Positions 8,566-15,584 of a stretch of 34,137 bases of DNA are shown piece after piece (the first letter of the stretch is position 1; each line of letters opens with the position of its first letter). The position numbers and the translations under genes were made by a program. Under the pieces are notes generated by a model. It was given only the letters and a program-made list of their open reading frames with translations. It searched no databases and was not told where the DNA came from. The stretch is from Oscillospiraceae bacterium. Lineage in GTDB: Bacteria; Bacillota; Clostridia; Oscillospirales; Oscillospiraceae. The stretch spans positions 1 through 34,137 of the forward strand of contig CACXJE010000037.1 in NCBI GenBank assembly GCA_902767915.1, in the 5' to 3' direction.

Positions 8566-9333
8566 TTACCAGTCAATAACAGGGGACTGATAGAAGGTCC
8601 GGGTGTCCAGATCCAGAATCAGCTTTGCGCCGCCGTACTTAGTACCGGTGACGTCATACTTGCCCCAGAGGTCGGTGCGGAAGTAGCTCTGGTTGTGGGC
8701 GGTGATGCCGAGGATGCCGTAGCCGCCGTCCTCCCGGTTCAGACCCAGGATGGCCCAGAGGGTGTTGTTGAAAAGGCTGCCGGACAGATATGGGACCGGA
8801 TCGGAGACGTCGCCCAGACGGCGGACTGTGCCTTCCCGGGAACCGGCGGCCAGCAGGGGAGAGCCGAAGCAGACGGTGTTGAGCACGTTGTAGCGGGACT
8901 TGATGTCTGAGTTAGCGGCAACCTGCTGTGCGATCATGCCGCCCAGGGAGTGTCCCGCGATGATCAGATTGGCGTTCTTGGGGACGTTGGCTTTGATGAT
9001 GGCGACGGTGTTGGCGTAGTAGACATTGTTGAGATTGAAGCCGGAGAGCAGATCCGTGAACACGCCGGTGGACTGGTTGAGCACCAGCTCCGTGCCGGAG
9101 AGCGTCACGAGATAGACGGTCTTGGAACTCAGGCCGGACTTCAGCGTACCCTTGGTGATGCTGATGGGGCCCTGGCTGCCTTGGTTGTAGCCGTCACGTA
9201 CGTAAGTGTAAATCTCAGGCGCGTTGGTGTAGGTTACCGTGTTAGATGCGGACGCAACGCTAAAGCCGACAAGCATGGAGATGACCAGCAGGACCGCCAG
9301 CAGGGAGCTGAGAATGCGGAAGGACTTTTTCAT
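8566..9333 (-). CDS. Small secreted class 3 lipase-like alpha/beta hydrolase
   Basis: The 255-residue product starts with a clear Sec signal peptide: basic MKKSFR, a hydrophobic core, and a likely cleavage after VASA near residue 29. The nucleophile elbow GHSLGG (127-132, Ser129), an acidic residue in GDVSDPVP (175 or 178) and a His in TAHNQSYF (213) could form the catalytic triad of lipase class 3 enzymes. The substrate is unknown; lipids or other esters are plausible. AGGAGG lies just upstream of the ATG. It is the only convincing - strand gene here and is convergent to leuS. It appears to be monocistronic, with its own promoter. Confidence 0.87.
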   Translation of the reverse strand: MKKSFRILSSLLAVLLVISMLVGFSVASASNTVTYTNAPEIYTYVRDGYNQGSQGPISITKGTLKSGLSSKTVYLVTLSGTELVLNQSTGVFTDLLSGFNLNNVYYANTVAIIKANVPKNANLIIAGHSLGGMIAQQVAANSDIKSRYNVLNTVCFGSPLLAAGSREGTVRRLGDVSDPVPYLSGSLFNNTLWAILGLNREDGGYGILGITAHNQSYFRTDLWGKYDVTGTKYGGAKLILDLDTRTFYQSPVIDW

Positions 9334-9412
9334 GACTTACGCCTCCTATTTAATTTCGTCAATCCGTGCCCGATCTATCCCGAAAAGCAAATAGGCAAAA
9401 TTGACTAAAATA

Positions 9413-9441
9413 ATCCTACCACAAGATTTGGAATTTGTCAA
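9413..9441 (-). promoter_or_regulatory. Sigma-A-type promoter for the small lipase
   Basis: Read on the - strand there is TTGACA (9436-9441), a 17-base spacer and TAGGAT (9413-9418) with an upstream TGG that fits an extended -10. Transcription would start near 9406, leaving a leader of about 70 nt. Confidence 0.7.
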
Positions 9442-9510
9442 TTATCTACGAGAACTTCATTACATAATCTTTTCAGAACACAAAATATACAAAATTTCTT
9501 GAATTTTATC

Positions 9511-9539
9511 TTGACAATTGGCGAAAAGCCCTGTATAAT
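9511..9539 (+). promoter_or_regulatory. Consensus sigma-A promoter for rpsU
   Basis: TTGACA (9511-9516), a 17-base spacer and TATAAT (9534-9539) match the consensus at every position. It lies in AT-rich DNA and is divergent from the lipase promoter. Transcription should start near 9546, right at a small hairpin. Confidence 0.9.
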
Positions 9540-9610
9540 AACCACGCCTTTTAGAAAAGGCCCTGAAAGCGTCAAGGATTGAACCGGGCGCATCGGAGGG
9601 AGGGAAATCA

Positions 9611-9793
9611 ATGTCTGAAATTCGGGTCAAGGAGAATGAATCCTTGGAGAATGCTCTTAAGCGTTTCAAGCGCAGCGTTCAGAAGGCTGGCATCCAGCAG
9701 GAAGTTCGTAAGAGAGAGCACTATGTGAGCCCCAGCCTGAAGCGCAAGCAGAAGAGTGAGGCTGCCCGCAAGAACAAGAGAAGAGGCTATTGA
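9611..9793 (+). CDS. rpsU: 30S ribosomal protein bS21
   Basis: The 60-residue basic protein matches bS21: [20 protein letters not shown] at the N-terminus, then the [20 protein letters not shown] stretch. bS21 sits on the 30S platform near the anti-Shine-Dalgarno region and helps initiation. The start is preceded by a very strong GGAGGGAGGG ribosome site. The leader is about 65 nt and opens with a hairpin, GCCTTTT-AG-AAAAGGC (9546-9561); whether it regulates anything is unknown. The gene has its own consensus promoter and terminator and so forms a monocistronic unit. Confidence 0.97.
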   Translation: MSEIRVKENESLENALKRFKRSVQKAGIQQEVRKREHYVSPSLKRKQKSEAARKNKRRGY

Positions 9794-9817
9794 TTTTTCT
9801 CCGCACTTGTGAATGAT

Positions 9818-9847
9818 CCCCTCTGCCGTTTTCGGCAGAGGGGTTTC
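9818..9847 (+). terminator. Strong intrinsic terminator of rpsU
   Basis: A perfect 11-bp stem, CCCCTCTGCCG and CGGCAGAGGGG, closes a TTTT loop and is followed by TTTCT. Confidence 0.93.
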
Positions 9848-9877
9848 TGTATTGTATATATTTTTTGTATATTTTTC

Positions 9878-9906
9878 TTTACATTTAGACTTGAATATGC
9901 TATTTT
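9878..9906 (+). promoter_or_regulatory. Sigma-A-like promoter for the ECF S component gene
   Basis: TTTACA (9878-9883), a 17-base spacer and TATTTT (9901-9906) with a TG one base upstream give an extended -10 promoter in an AT-rich stretch directly after the rpsU terminator. The leader of about 47 nt is too short for a typical riboswitch. Confidence 0.6.
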
Positions 9907-9959
9907 ATAGATGCGCTGTATCCGACGTCAGGGCGGAACAGCAGCAGGAAGGAATTACT

Positions 9960-10832
9960 ATGAATCAAACAAAAACTGTTTCCGCAAATTCCGGCCGTAA
10001 GCTGGAAAAAGAGCAGATCCGCAAGCTGACCTTGGCAGCTATGCTGACCGCAATTGTCGTTGTGCTGCAGCTTCTTGGCAGTGCGATTCACATCGGTATT
10101 TTTTCTATCAATCTGGCTCTGGTTCCCATTGTGATCGGCGCCGCCATGCTGGGTGTCTGGTACGGCGCCTGGCTGGGCTTCGTGAATGCAGTCGTAATCC
10201 TGATTTCCGGAGATGCGGCCCCGTTTATGACAGTCAATGTCTTTGGAACCCTCGTTACGGTCATTCTCAAGGGCACCCTTGCCGGTCTTTGCGCCGGTCT
10301 TGCCTACCGGTTTGTGAAGCGCTGGAACAAATACGCTGCCGTGCTGGTTGCGGCTCTGGTCTGCCCGGTTGTGAACACCGGCATTTTCCTGATCGGCTGC
10401 AGAGTTTTCTTCTGGCCCACGATTACCGCCTGGGCAGAGGGACTGGGCTATAAGAGCGCCGGTTCTTACGCGATCCTCGGTCTTGCCGGCCTCAATTTCG
10501 TGACGGAGCTTGTGATTAACATTGTCCTTGCCCCGGCGATCGCACGGATCCTTGGTGAGTCCCAGGATAAGGATATGGGCGAAATCGTTTACGGTATCAT
10601 CCTTGCGATTCTGGGCGGCGGTGCGCTGTTAGGCGCCATGATTCTGCTCCGGATGGCATTTCTCGGCAGGATCCCGGCGGAATGGGGCGTTCAGCGTCCG
10701 GTTCTTCGTTACGCGATCATGGCTCTGATTTCCAATCTCGTGGAAATCAGCGGCATTGTCCTTCTGGTCATGGGTATTACCAGAAAGCAAACAAAGACAG
10801 ACCTGGCAAATCAAATTCAAAAGAAAAAATAA
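9960..10832 (+). CDS. ECF-type transporter substrate-binding (S) component, substrate unassigned
   Basis: This 290-residue, very hydrophobic protein has about six or more membrane spans. Its N-terminal motif, KLTLAAMLTAIVVVLQL, is typical of energy-coupling-factor S components. The IFSINLALVPIVIGAAMLG segment and the GALLG-rich loops also fit. Such proteins capture vitamins or other micronutrients and hand over to a shared EcfAA'T module, which is not encoded nearby. The resemblance is closest to the pantothenate/unknown-substrate group, but I cannot assign a ligand. The start is the ATG after AGGAAGGA; an in-frame start at 9813 would lie in the rpsU terminator. Own promoter and terminator. 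Confidence 0.82.
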   Translation: MNQTKTVSANSGRKLEKEQIRKLTLAAMLTAIVVVLQLLGSAIHIGIFSINLALVPIVIGAAMLGVWYGAWLGFVNAVVILISGDAAPFMTVNVFGTLVTVILKGTLAGLCAGLAYRFVKRWNKYAAVLVAALVCPVVNTGIFLIGCRVFFWPTITAWAEGLGYKSAGSYAILGLAGLNFVTELVINIVLAPAIARILGESQDKDMGEIVYGIILAILGGGALLGAMILLRMAFLGRIPAEWGVQRPVLRYAIMALISNLVEISGIVLLVMGITRKQTKTDLANQIQKKK

Positions 10833-10889
10833 TTCAGATCGTCTTTCGGATCTGTTTGATTCGGATTGACAATCAAGGATTTTTTCATC

Positions 10890-10930
10890 GAGAACTGCGG
10901 GCTTTTTCAGAGACCCGCGGTTCTCTTTTT
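10890..10930 (+). terminator. Intrinsic terminator after the ECF S component gene
   Basis: GAGAACTGCGGG pairs with CCCGCGGTTCTC (one T-G pair) around an 11-17 base loop and is followed by TTTTT. Confidence 0.9.
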
Positions 10931-10953
10931 ACCGGAAAATGGCGGTTTTTTGA

Positions 10954-10982
10954 TTGACGGATGAAAGTATTTGATGTATAAT
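10954..10982 (+). promoter_or_regulatory. Sigma-A promoter for the secDF leader
   Basis: TTGACG (10954-10959), a 17-base spacer and a perfect TATAAT (10977-10982). Transcription should begin near 10989, about 250 nt before secD, so a long untranslated leader is made. Confidence 0.85.
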
Positions 10983-10988
10983 ACATTT

Positions 10989-11228
10989 TCAGTCAGTTCA
11001 ATTCCGCCTTCCGGGCAGAACTGCAGAATCAGGGTTCAAATCTGTGAAGCTTTGCGAGCCTGACGCTGAACGAAAGCAAGCAGGCAGTTCTTGCGGAAAA
11101 TGGCGGAATATATGGCGCAGCGTCGAAGGTGGGCGCCTGGAAGCGGGATGGCGATGTTCTGTAAGGGACCTTTGAAGCGTAAGCCTTTCCGATTCAGATG
11201 AAAAACCTTCGACTGAATTTGGCAACCT
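10989..11228 (+). promoter_or_regulatory. Candidate structured 5' leader RNA of secDF
   Basis: This ~250-nt spacer has no convincing gene but many complementary segments. Domain 1 is nested: ATTCCGCC (11001-11008) with GGCGGAAT (11102-11109), AGAACTGC (11017-11024) with GCAGTTCT (11084-11091), and TCAGG (11029-11033) with CCTGA (11059-11063). In domain 2, GTCGAAGG (11122-11129) pairs with CCTTCGAC (11206-11213), enclosing a GGCGC/GCGCC hairpin partner at 11114-11137 only if refolded. A rival hairpin, ATTCAG/CTGAAT (11192-11218), would hold CCTTCGAC in its loop. Pairing of two exclusive kinds just before the ribosome site suggests a switch or autoregulatory leader. It matches no riboswitch class I know. 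No U-run terminator was seen. Confidence 0.5.
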
Positions 11229-11240
11229 GGAGGAAGAGAA

Positions 11241-12560
11241 ATGAAAAACAAAAAAATTGCGTCCGGCGGCAGCCCGGCAAAAAGTGCGATCTTGTTTGTG
11301 ATCGTCCTTTTGATTGTTGCCGGTATGGTTGCCGTCGCATTGTTCGGGATTCCCGGTGTGGTCCAGCCTGTGAGCAAGGGCGTTGTGTTGGGCCTGGATC
11401 TGGCAGGCGGTTCGGAGATTACCTATGAGGCAATCATACCCGAGGAGCTTTCCGATTCTGAGCTGAAAAGCGGCATGGAGGTCGCAAGGACCATGCTGCA
11501 GCAGAGATTGGATTTCCTTGGTTATACCGAAGCCCAGGCCTATATCTCCGGCGAGCGCAGACTCGTTGTGGAATTCCCCGACGTAGAGGATCCCGAGAAG
11601 GCAGTACAGCAGCTGGGCAGAACCGCTGTTGTCAATTTTGTGGATTCCGACGGCAAGATTTGGCTCACCGGCAAGGATATTGAGAAGGCCGAATACAGCT
11701 ACGGCCAGGTTGACATGTCCGGATTAAGCGAGCATCATGTGAAGCTGAAGCTTACGCCCGAGGGCCGGAAGGCTCTGCACGACGCCTCTGTCAGCGTGCT
11801 GAAAAAGGCCGATGAGGGAAACAACTATCTTGCCATCGAGATGGACGGCGAGCAGATTTCCGCGCCGAGCGTGAGAGAAGAGCTGGATGATGATTCCGTC
11901 GTCATTCAGGTTCGGCAGGAAAATGCGGCGGAAGAGGCAAAATACCTGGCAGATATCATTTCCGCCGGCCGTCTGCCCTTTGAGCTGACCACTGCCAAGC
12001 AGCAGACCATCGGCTCCAGCCTGGGTGAAAAGAGTCTTTCTACCAGCCTGCTGGCAGGTCTGATCGGCCTGATTCTGGTCATGATCTTTATGATCGTGGT
12101 TTATCGGCTGATGGGCGTCATGTCCTGCATCGCGCTTGTTGCCTATACTGCGCTGTTTGCCATTGCGATCTCCGTGTTCCATGTAAATCTGAGCCTGCCC
12201 GGCATCGCCGGCATTATCCTGACCATCGGTATGGCCGTGGACGCGAACGTGATTATCTATGAACGGATCAAGGAGGAGCTTCGCGTCGGAAAGACCCTTC
12301 GTTACGCCATTGAGTCCGGTTACAAGCGGGCGCTGATTGCGATTATCGACGCCAATATCACCACCATGATCGCAGGCGCTGTGCTTCTGTGGCAGGGCTC
12401 CGGCACGATTCTGGGCTTTGCGACAACGCTGCTGATCGGTGTTGTGCTGTCCATGATTGTGATGCTGGTTCTGACCCGGATTCTTCTGCGCTGCGCCGTG
12501 GGAATGAAGCTCACGAATCTGAAGCTCTACTGCGTGAATGAAAAGGAGGTTGCGCAATGA
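11241..12560 (+). CDS. secD: Protein translocase subunit SecD
   Basis: SecD works with SecF beside SecYEG, using the proton or sodium gradient to help pull secreted proteins across the membrane. The 439 residues show one N-terminal membrane span (about 16-36), the family motif GLDLAGGSE (51-59) and an extracytoplasmic P1 domain (LGRTAVVNFVDSDGK). A C-terminal bundle of five spans follows, with GMAVDANVIIYERIKEE. GGAGGAAG precedes the ATG. It overlaps secF by ATGA. SecD and SecF are separate here, unlike the fused SecDF of Bacillus. Confidence 0.97.
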   Translation: MKNKKIASGGSPAKSAILFVIVLLIVAGMVAVALFGIPGVVQPVSKGVVLGLDLAGGSEITYEAIIPEELSDSELKSGMEVARTMLQQRLDFLGYTEAQAYISGERRLVVEFPDVEDPEKAVQQLGRTAVVNFVDSDGKIWLTGKDIEKAEYSYGQVDMSGLSEHHVKLKLTPEGRKALHDASVSVLKKADEGNNYLAIEMDGEQISAPSVREELDDDSVVIQVRQENAAEEAKYLADIISAGRLPFELTTAKQQTIGSSLGEKSLSTSLLAGLIGLILVMIFMIVVYRLMGVMSCIALVAYTALFAIAISVFHVNLSLPGIAGIILTIGMAVDANVIIYERIKEELRVGKTLRYAIESGYKRALIAIIDANITTMIAGAVLLWQGSGTILGFATTLLIGVVLSMIVMLVLTRILLRCAVGMKLTNLKLYCVNEKEVAQ

Positions 12561-13474
12561 TGAAAAAGTTCAACCAATTTTCCTTCACCAAGCATTTTAA
12601 GCTGTTTACGATCCTTTCTGTCATTCTGATCAGTGCCGGATTGATCGGTTTGATCCTGTCGCTTTTCGGCGTGCAGAACGTCTTCAATTTCGACATTGAC
12701 TTTGTCGGCGGCACCACCTTCCAGTTTGAACTGAATACCAAGGTTGACAAGTCTGTGACGGATCATGCGTCCGAGCTCTTTACGGAAGCTTTGGGCAGAA
12801 AGCCCTCTTCCGTTACCTCTGTCGGCGACACCGGCATCCGGATCAAAACCTTGGAGCTGACGGACCAGGAGGTTGAGGCTGTCCGTGACGCGATCGCCAA
12901 CGCTTACGACGTGAGTATCGAGAAGGGCTATCAGGTAGACCGGGTTTCCGCTTCTGTCGGCAAGGATCTGACCAAGGCCGCTTTCCTGGCCTCCGGCGTC
13001 GCGGTTCTGCTGATTCTGATTTACATTGCGATTCGATTTGAGCTGCGCTCCGGCCTTGCCGCAGTGATCGCGCTGATTCACGATCTGCTGGTGATGCTGA
13101 GCGTATACGTGATTTTCCGGATCCCGTTCAATATCAACTTTATCGCTGCTGCCCTGACGATACTCGGCTATTCCATCAACGCCACGATCGTTGTATTTGA
13201 CCGGATCCGGGAGAACCGCAAGGTGATGAAGACCGGCAATTTCGCGGAGATCGTGGATGCCAGTATTCACAGCACCATGAGCCGTTCCATCAACACAACA
13301 ATTACGACGCTGTTGGTGATGGTCATGCTGCTGATCTTCGGCGTCAGCTCCATTCGGAACTTTGCGCTTCCGATCTGCGTAGGTATCATCTGCGGCTGTT
13401 ATTCCTCTGTCTGCATTTCCGGACCGCTTTGGAATAAGATGGTCAAAATCGGCGGCAGTCACAAAAAGGCTTAA
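12557..13474 (+). CDS. secF: Protein translocase subunit SecF
   Basis: SecF partners with SecD in the proton-motive-force-driven stage of secretion. The 305 residues start with a span at about 15-38 and the motif FDIDFVGGT (45-53), a short external domain, and five further spans including GYSINATIVVFDRIREN. The C-terminal span is cysteine-rich (ICVGIICGCYSSVCISG). The gene starts inside the last codons of secD and ends just before a strong terminator, which closes a two-gene operon. Confidence 0.97.
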   Translation: MMKKFNQFSFTKHFKLFTILSVILISAGLIGLILSLFGVQNVFNFDIDFVGGTTFQFELNTKVDKSVTDHASELFTEALGRKPSSVTSVGDTGIRIKTLELTDQEVEAVRDAIANAYDVSIEKGYQVDRVSASVGKDLTKAAFLASGVAVLLILIYIAIRFELRSGLAAVIALIHDLLVMLSVYVIFRIPFNINFIAAALTILGYSINATIVVFDRIRENRKVMKTGNFAEIVDASIHSTMSRSINTTITTLLVMVMLLIFGVSSIRNFALPICVGIICGCYSSVCISGPLWNKMVKIGGSHKKA

Positions 13475-13491
13475 TTGAATCAATCGAACCC

Positions 13492-13534
13492 CCCCGTCTG
13501 CGGTTTGCGTTTTTGCGCCGCAGACGGGGCTTTT
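13492..13534 (+). terminator. Intrinsic terminator of secDF
   Basis: CCCCGTCTGCGG and CCGCAGACGGGG form a perfect 12-bp stem around a 14-base loop, followed by CTTTTG. Confidence 0.93.
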
Positions 13535-13559
13535 GTTTGTCCGCTGATCGCAAAATCCC

Positions 13560-13589
13560 GGCATAGCAAAGCGATTCCCGGCATAGGCT
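13560..13589 (+). promoter_or_regulatory. Possible SigE-type promoter of the spoIIIA operon, embedded in a direct repeat
   Basis: GGCATAGC (13560-13567), 14 bases and CATAGGCT (13582-13589) resemble the mother-cell SigE consensus (GKCATATT, then CATACAAT). Both halves come from an 11-base direct repeat, TCCCGGCATAG, at 13556 and 13576. The predicted start leaves only about 10 nt of leader, which weakens the call. SigE control of spoIIIA is known from Bacillus subtilis. Confidence 0.35.
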
Positions 13590-13605
13590 GTGTCAGGTGA
13601 TGAAA

Positions 13606-14502
13606 ATGGAACGAACATTGGAAGGGATTCCGAATCTGTTTCCGGAACCCTTAAGGTCTTCTGTGGCTGCGCGATTGTCAGAGAAAAACGGGGAAATCGA
13701 GGAAATCCGTCTGCGAAACGGTTTTCCGCCAACCTGTCTTTACGGTCAGAGAGAGCTGCCGATTCAACCAGAGCCGCCGGGCTTTTCCGTGGACGGGAAA
13801 TTACTGTCAGAGGTCGTAACGAGAGCCTCTCGTTATTCGGCCTATGCGGTGCAGGATCAGCTGCGGCAGGGCTTTCTGACCATTCCCGGCGGCCACCGCC
13901 TGGGCGTCTGCGGACGGGTGATTTTGCATGAGAACGGGATCCACAGCATTTCAGAGTTCCAGTCTCTGAATCTGCGGATCGCCCATCAGAAGATCGGTGT
14001 GGCTGATCCGGCAACAAATCTGCTCTGGAGTGAACCGGGTTCTGCTCTGATTGTGGGCAGTCCCGGCAGGGGGAAAACAACGGTTTTGCGGGATTTGATC
14101 CGCCAGACTTCTGACCGTTTTTCTCAGCGCGTGGGACTTGTAGACGAAAGGGGAGAGCTGGCTGCCTGCCTGGACGGGATCCCGCAGCTGCGGATCGGCA
14201 GGCATACCGACGTACTGTCCGGCTGTCCGAAAAGCGTCGGCATCGAGCTGCTGGTCCGAACAATGAATCCAAATTGGATCGCGGTGGACGAGATCTCATC
14301 GGAATGGGATGCGGACGTTCTGATTCGGGCCTCCTATACAGGGGTACGCTTTCTTGCGACTGCCCATGTGTGGAAGAAAGCGGACCTGCAATACCGTCCG
14401 GTTTATCGCAGGCTGCTGGAGGCCGAAGTGTTTGCGTACTTGATTGAAATTCTGCCGGATCGAACGCTTTCCTGTGAAAGGATGAAGGATGCTTTCCGTT
14501 AA
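13606..14502 (+). CDS. spoIIIAA: Stage III sporulation protein AA, AAA-type ATPase
   Basis: SpoIIIAA is the only ATPase of the SpoIIIA-SpoIIQ channel (feeding tube), made in the mother cell and needed for late forespore gene expression; it resembles type II/IV secretion ATPases. Seen are the N-terminal IEEIRLRNGFPP block, GHRLGVCGR, the Walker A GSPGRGKTT, VDERGELA and a Walker B-like IAVDEI. The product is about 298 residues, the usual ~300. The ATG at 13606 sits five bases after AGGTGA; starts at 13597 (GTG) or 13600 (ATG) are alternatives. The end overlaps spoIIIAB by 14 bases. Confidence 0.95.
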   Translation: MERTLEGIPNLFPEPLRSSVAARLSEKNGEIEEIRLRNGFPPTCLYGQRELPIQPEPPGFSVDGKLLSEVVTRASRYSAYAVQDQLRQGFLTIPGGHRLGVCGRVILHENGIHSISEFQSLNLRIAHQKIGVADPATNLLWSEPGSALIVGSPGRGKTTVLRDLIRQTSDRFSQRVGLVDERGELAACLDGIPQLRIGRHTDVLSGCPKSVGIELLVRTMNPNWIAVDEISSEWDADVLIRASYTGVRFLATAHVWKKADLQYRPVYRRLLEAEVFAYLIEILPDRTLSCERMKDAFR

Positions 14503-15004
14503 ATTACTCGGCGCGATTCTGATTATCGGCGCCTCAACCTGGGTGGGGCTGCACGCCTCCCGCTCCGTCAAGCGTCTTGACAGACGTCTGCGGGAGCTCT
14601 GCGACAGCCTGGAATTGATGAAAAATGAGCTTTGCTTTACAAATACCAGCTTTGAACCTCTTTGCAGACGTCTGTCAGAGTCTGCGAGGGGAGAGGTCTC
14701 CACGTTTTTCCGGGAGCTGTCACAGCAAGCTGGAACAAAGGATTTCTCTCCGGTCGGCGCAGCAAAACGTGCTTCGGACGCCGCAAAGCTGAACCTCCCG
14801 CCGGCCTCCTTTTTCGCGCTGGAACGACTGATTGACGGCTTCGGACGTTATGATCTGGACGGCCAGCTTCGGCAAATCGAGCTTGCGCAGCAGGAGCTTT
14901 CCGCGCAACTGGCGCGGAATCGGGAAGATATGGACAGCAGATGCAGGACCTATGAGCTGCTCGGGATCTGTACCGGTGCGGCAGTTATCATATTGGTGAT
15001 TTAA
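14489..15004 (+). CDS. spoIIIAB: Stage III sporulation protein AB
   Basis: The 171 residues have an N-terminal hydrophobic span (about 3-20), a long helical cytoplasmic or intermembrane body (RLRELCDSLELMKNEL; LERLIDGFGRYDLDGQ) and a C-terminal span (LGICTGAAVIILVI). This two-end anchored helical layout is that of SpoIIIAB, which resembles GspF-type platform proteins. Its ends overlap spoIIIAA and spoIIIAC, so translation is coupled throughout. Identification rests on family pattern plus its place in a complete AA-AH operon. Confidence 0.93.
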   Translation: MLSVKLLGAILIIGASTWVGLHASRSVKRLDRRLRELCDSLELMKNELCFTNTSFEPLCRRLSESARGEVSTFFRELSQQAGTKDFSPVGAAKRASDAAKLNLPPASFFALERLIDGFGRYDLDGQLRQIELAQQELSAQLARNREDMDSRCRTYELLGICTGAAVIILVI

Positions 15005-15198
15005 TGGACATTGATCTGATCTTTAAGATTGCCGCCGTCGGCATTATCGTTTCGATTTTGAATCAGGTTTTGGTGCGTTCCGGCAGGGAGGAGCAGGCAA
15101 CCATGACGACATTGACAGGTCTTGTGGTTGTTTTGATGATGGTTGTGCAGAAAATCTCCGACCTATTTGACCTGGTAAAGGATCTGTTTCATTTTTGA
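15004..15198 (+). CDS. spoIIIAC: Stage III sporulation protein AC
   Basis: The 64-residue protein has two predicted spans joined by a short polar loop (VRSGREEQATM). This is the standard size and shape for SpoIIIAC, whose conserved IFKIAAVGIIVSILNQVL start is clearly visible. It is a small integral membrane part of the SpoIIIA channel complex. Its ATG shares a base with the spoIIIAB stop. Confidence 0.95.
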   Translation: MDIDLIFKIAAVGIIVSILNQVLVRSGREEQATMTTLTGLVVVLMMVVQKISDLFDLVKDLFHF

Positions 15199-15584
15199 TC
15201 ATCTCCTATTTCAAACTGTTTGTGCTTGCCCTGCTCTCGACGGTGCTCGTTTTAACCGTCAGAAAGCAAACCCCGGAGCTTGGGCTTTTGCTCTCTCTGG
15301 CAGCCTGCCTGCTTGCGGTTTTTCTGCTTTCAACCTGGTTGAAGCCGATTCTGGAGCTGTTTCACCGGCTCCGTGCAAAAACGGGATTGGACGAGTCTCT
15401 GACAGAGCCGCTCCTGAAGGTTCTGGGCATTGGGCTTCTGACGCAGATCACGTCCGCTTTGTGCAGCGACGCGGGACAGTCTGCTATGGCAAAGCTTTTG
15501 GAGCTGGGAGGCGGGCTGCTCTGCCTGTATCTTTCGATTCCTCTGCTGGATGCAGTTTTATCTTTGATTGAGGGCCTGCTATGA
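15195..15584 (+). CDS. spoIIIAD: Stage III sporulation protein AD
   Basis: This 129-residue integral membrane protein has about four spans. It includes LLKVLGIGLLTQITSALCSDAG, a block typical of SpoIIIAD: a polar, Cys- and Asp-containing stretch between hydrophobic segments. It is a membrane component of the mother-cell channel. The start is a TTG overlapping the spoIIIAC stop, with AAAGGAT about 10 bases upstream; no in-frame ATG lies near it. Confidence 0.94.
   Translation: MIISYFKLFVLALLSTVLVLTVRKQTPELGLLLSLAACLLAVFLLSTWLKPILELFHRLRAKTGLDESLTEPLLKVLGIGLLTQITSALCSDAGQSAMAKLLELGGGLLCLYLSIPLLDAVLSLIEGLL

Noticed and set aside
9813-9959. Longer start for the ECF S component
   Set aside because: It would begin in the rpsU terminator and cover the promoter; AGGAAGGA fits the ATG at 9960.
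10989-11228. T-box or known riboswitch in the secDF leader
   Set aside because: The phrase AAGGTGGGCGCC superficially recalls a T-box, but the TGGNACCGCG core and a terminator are absent and the gene is not amino-acid related.
12527-14299. 590-codon open frame on the - strand across secF and spoIIIAA
   Set aside because: Spans two well-supported + strand genes and a terminator; composition is Arg/Ser-rich with no family resemblance.
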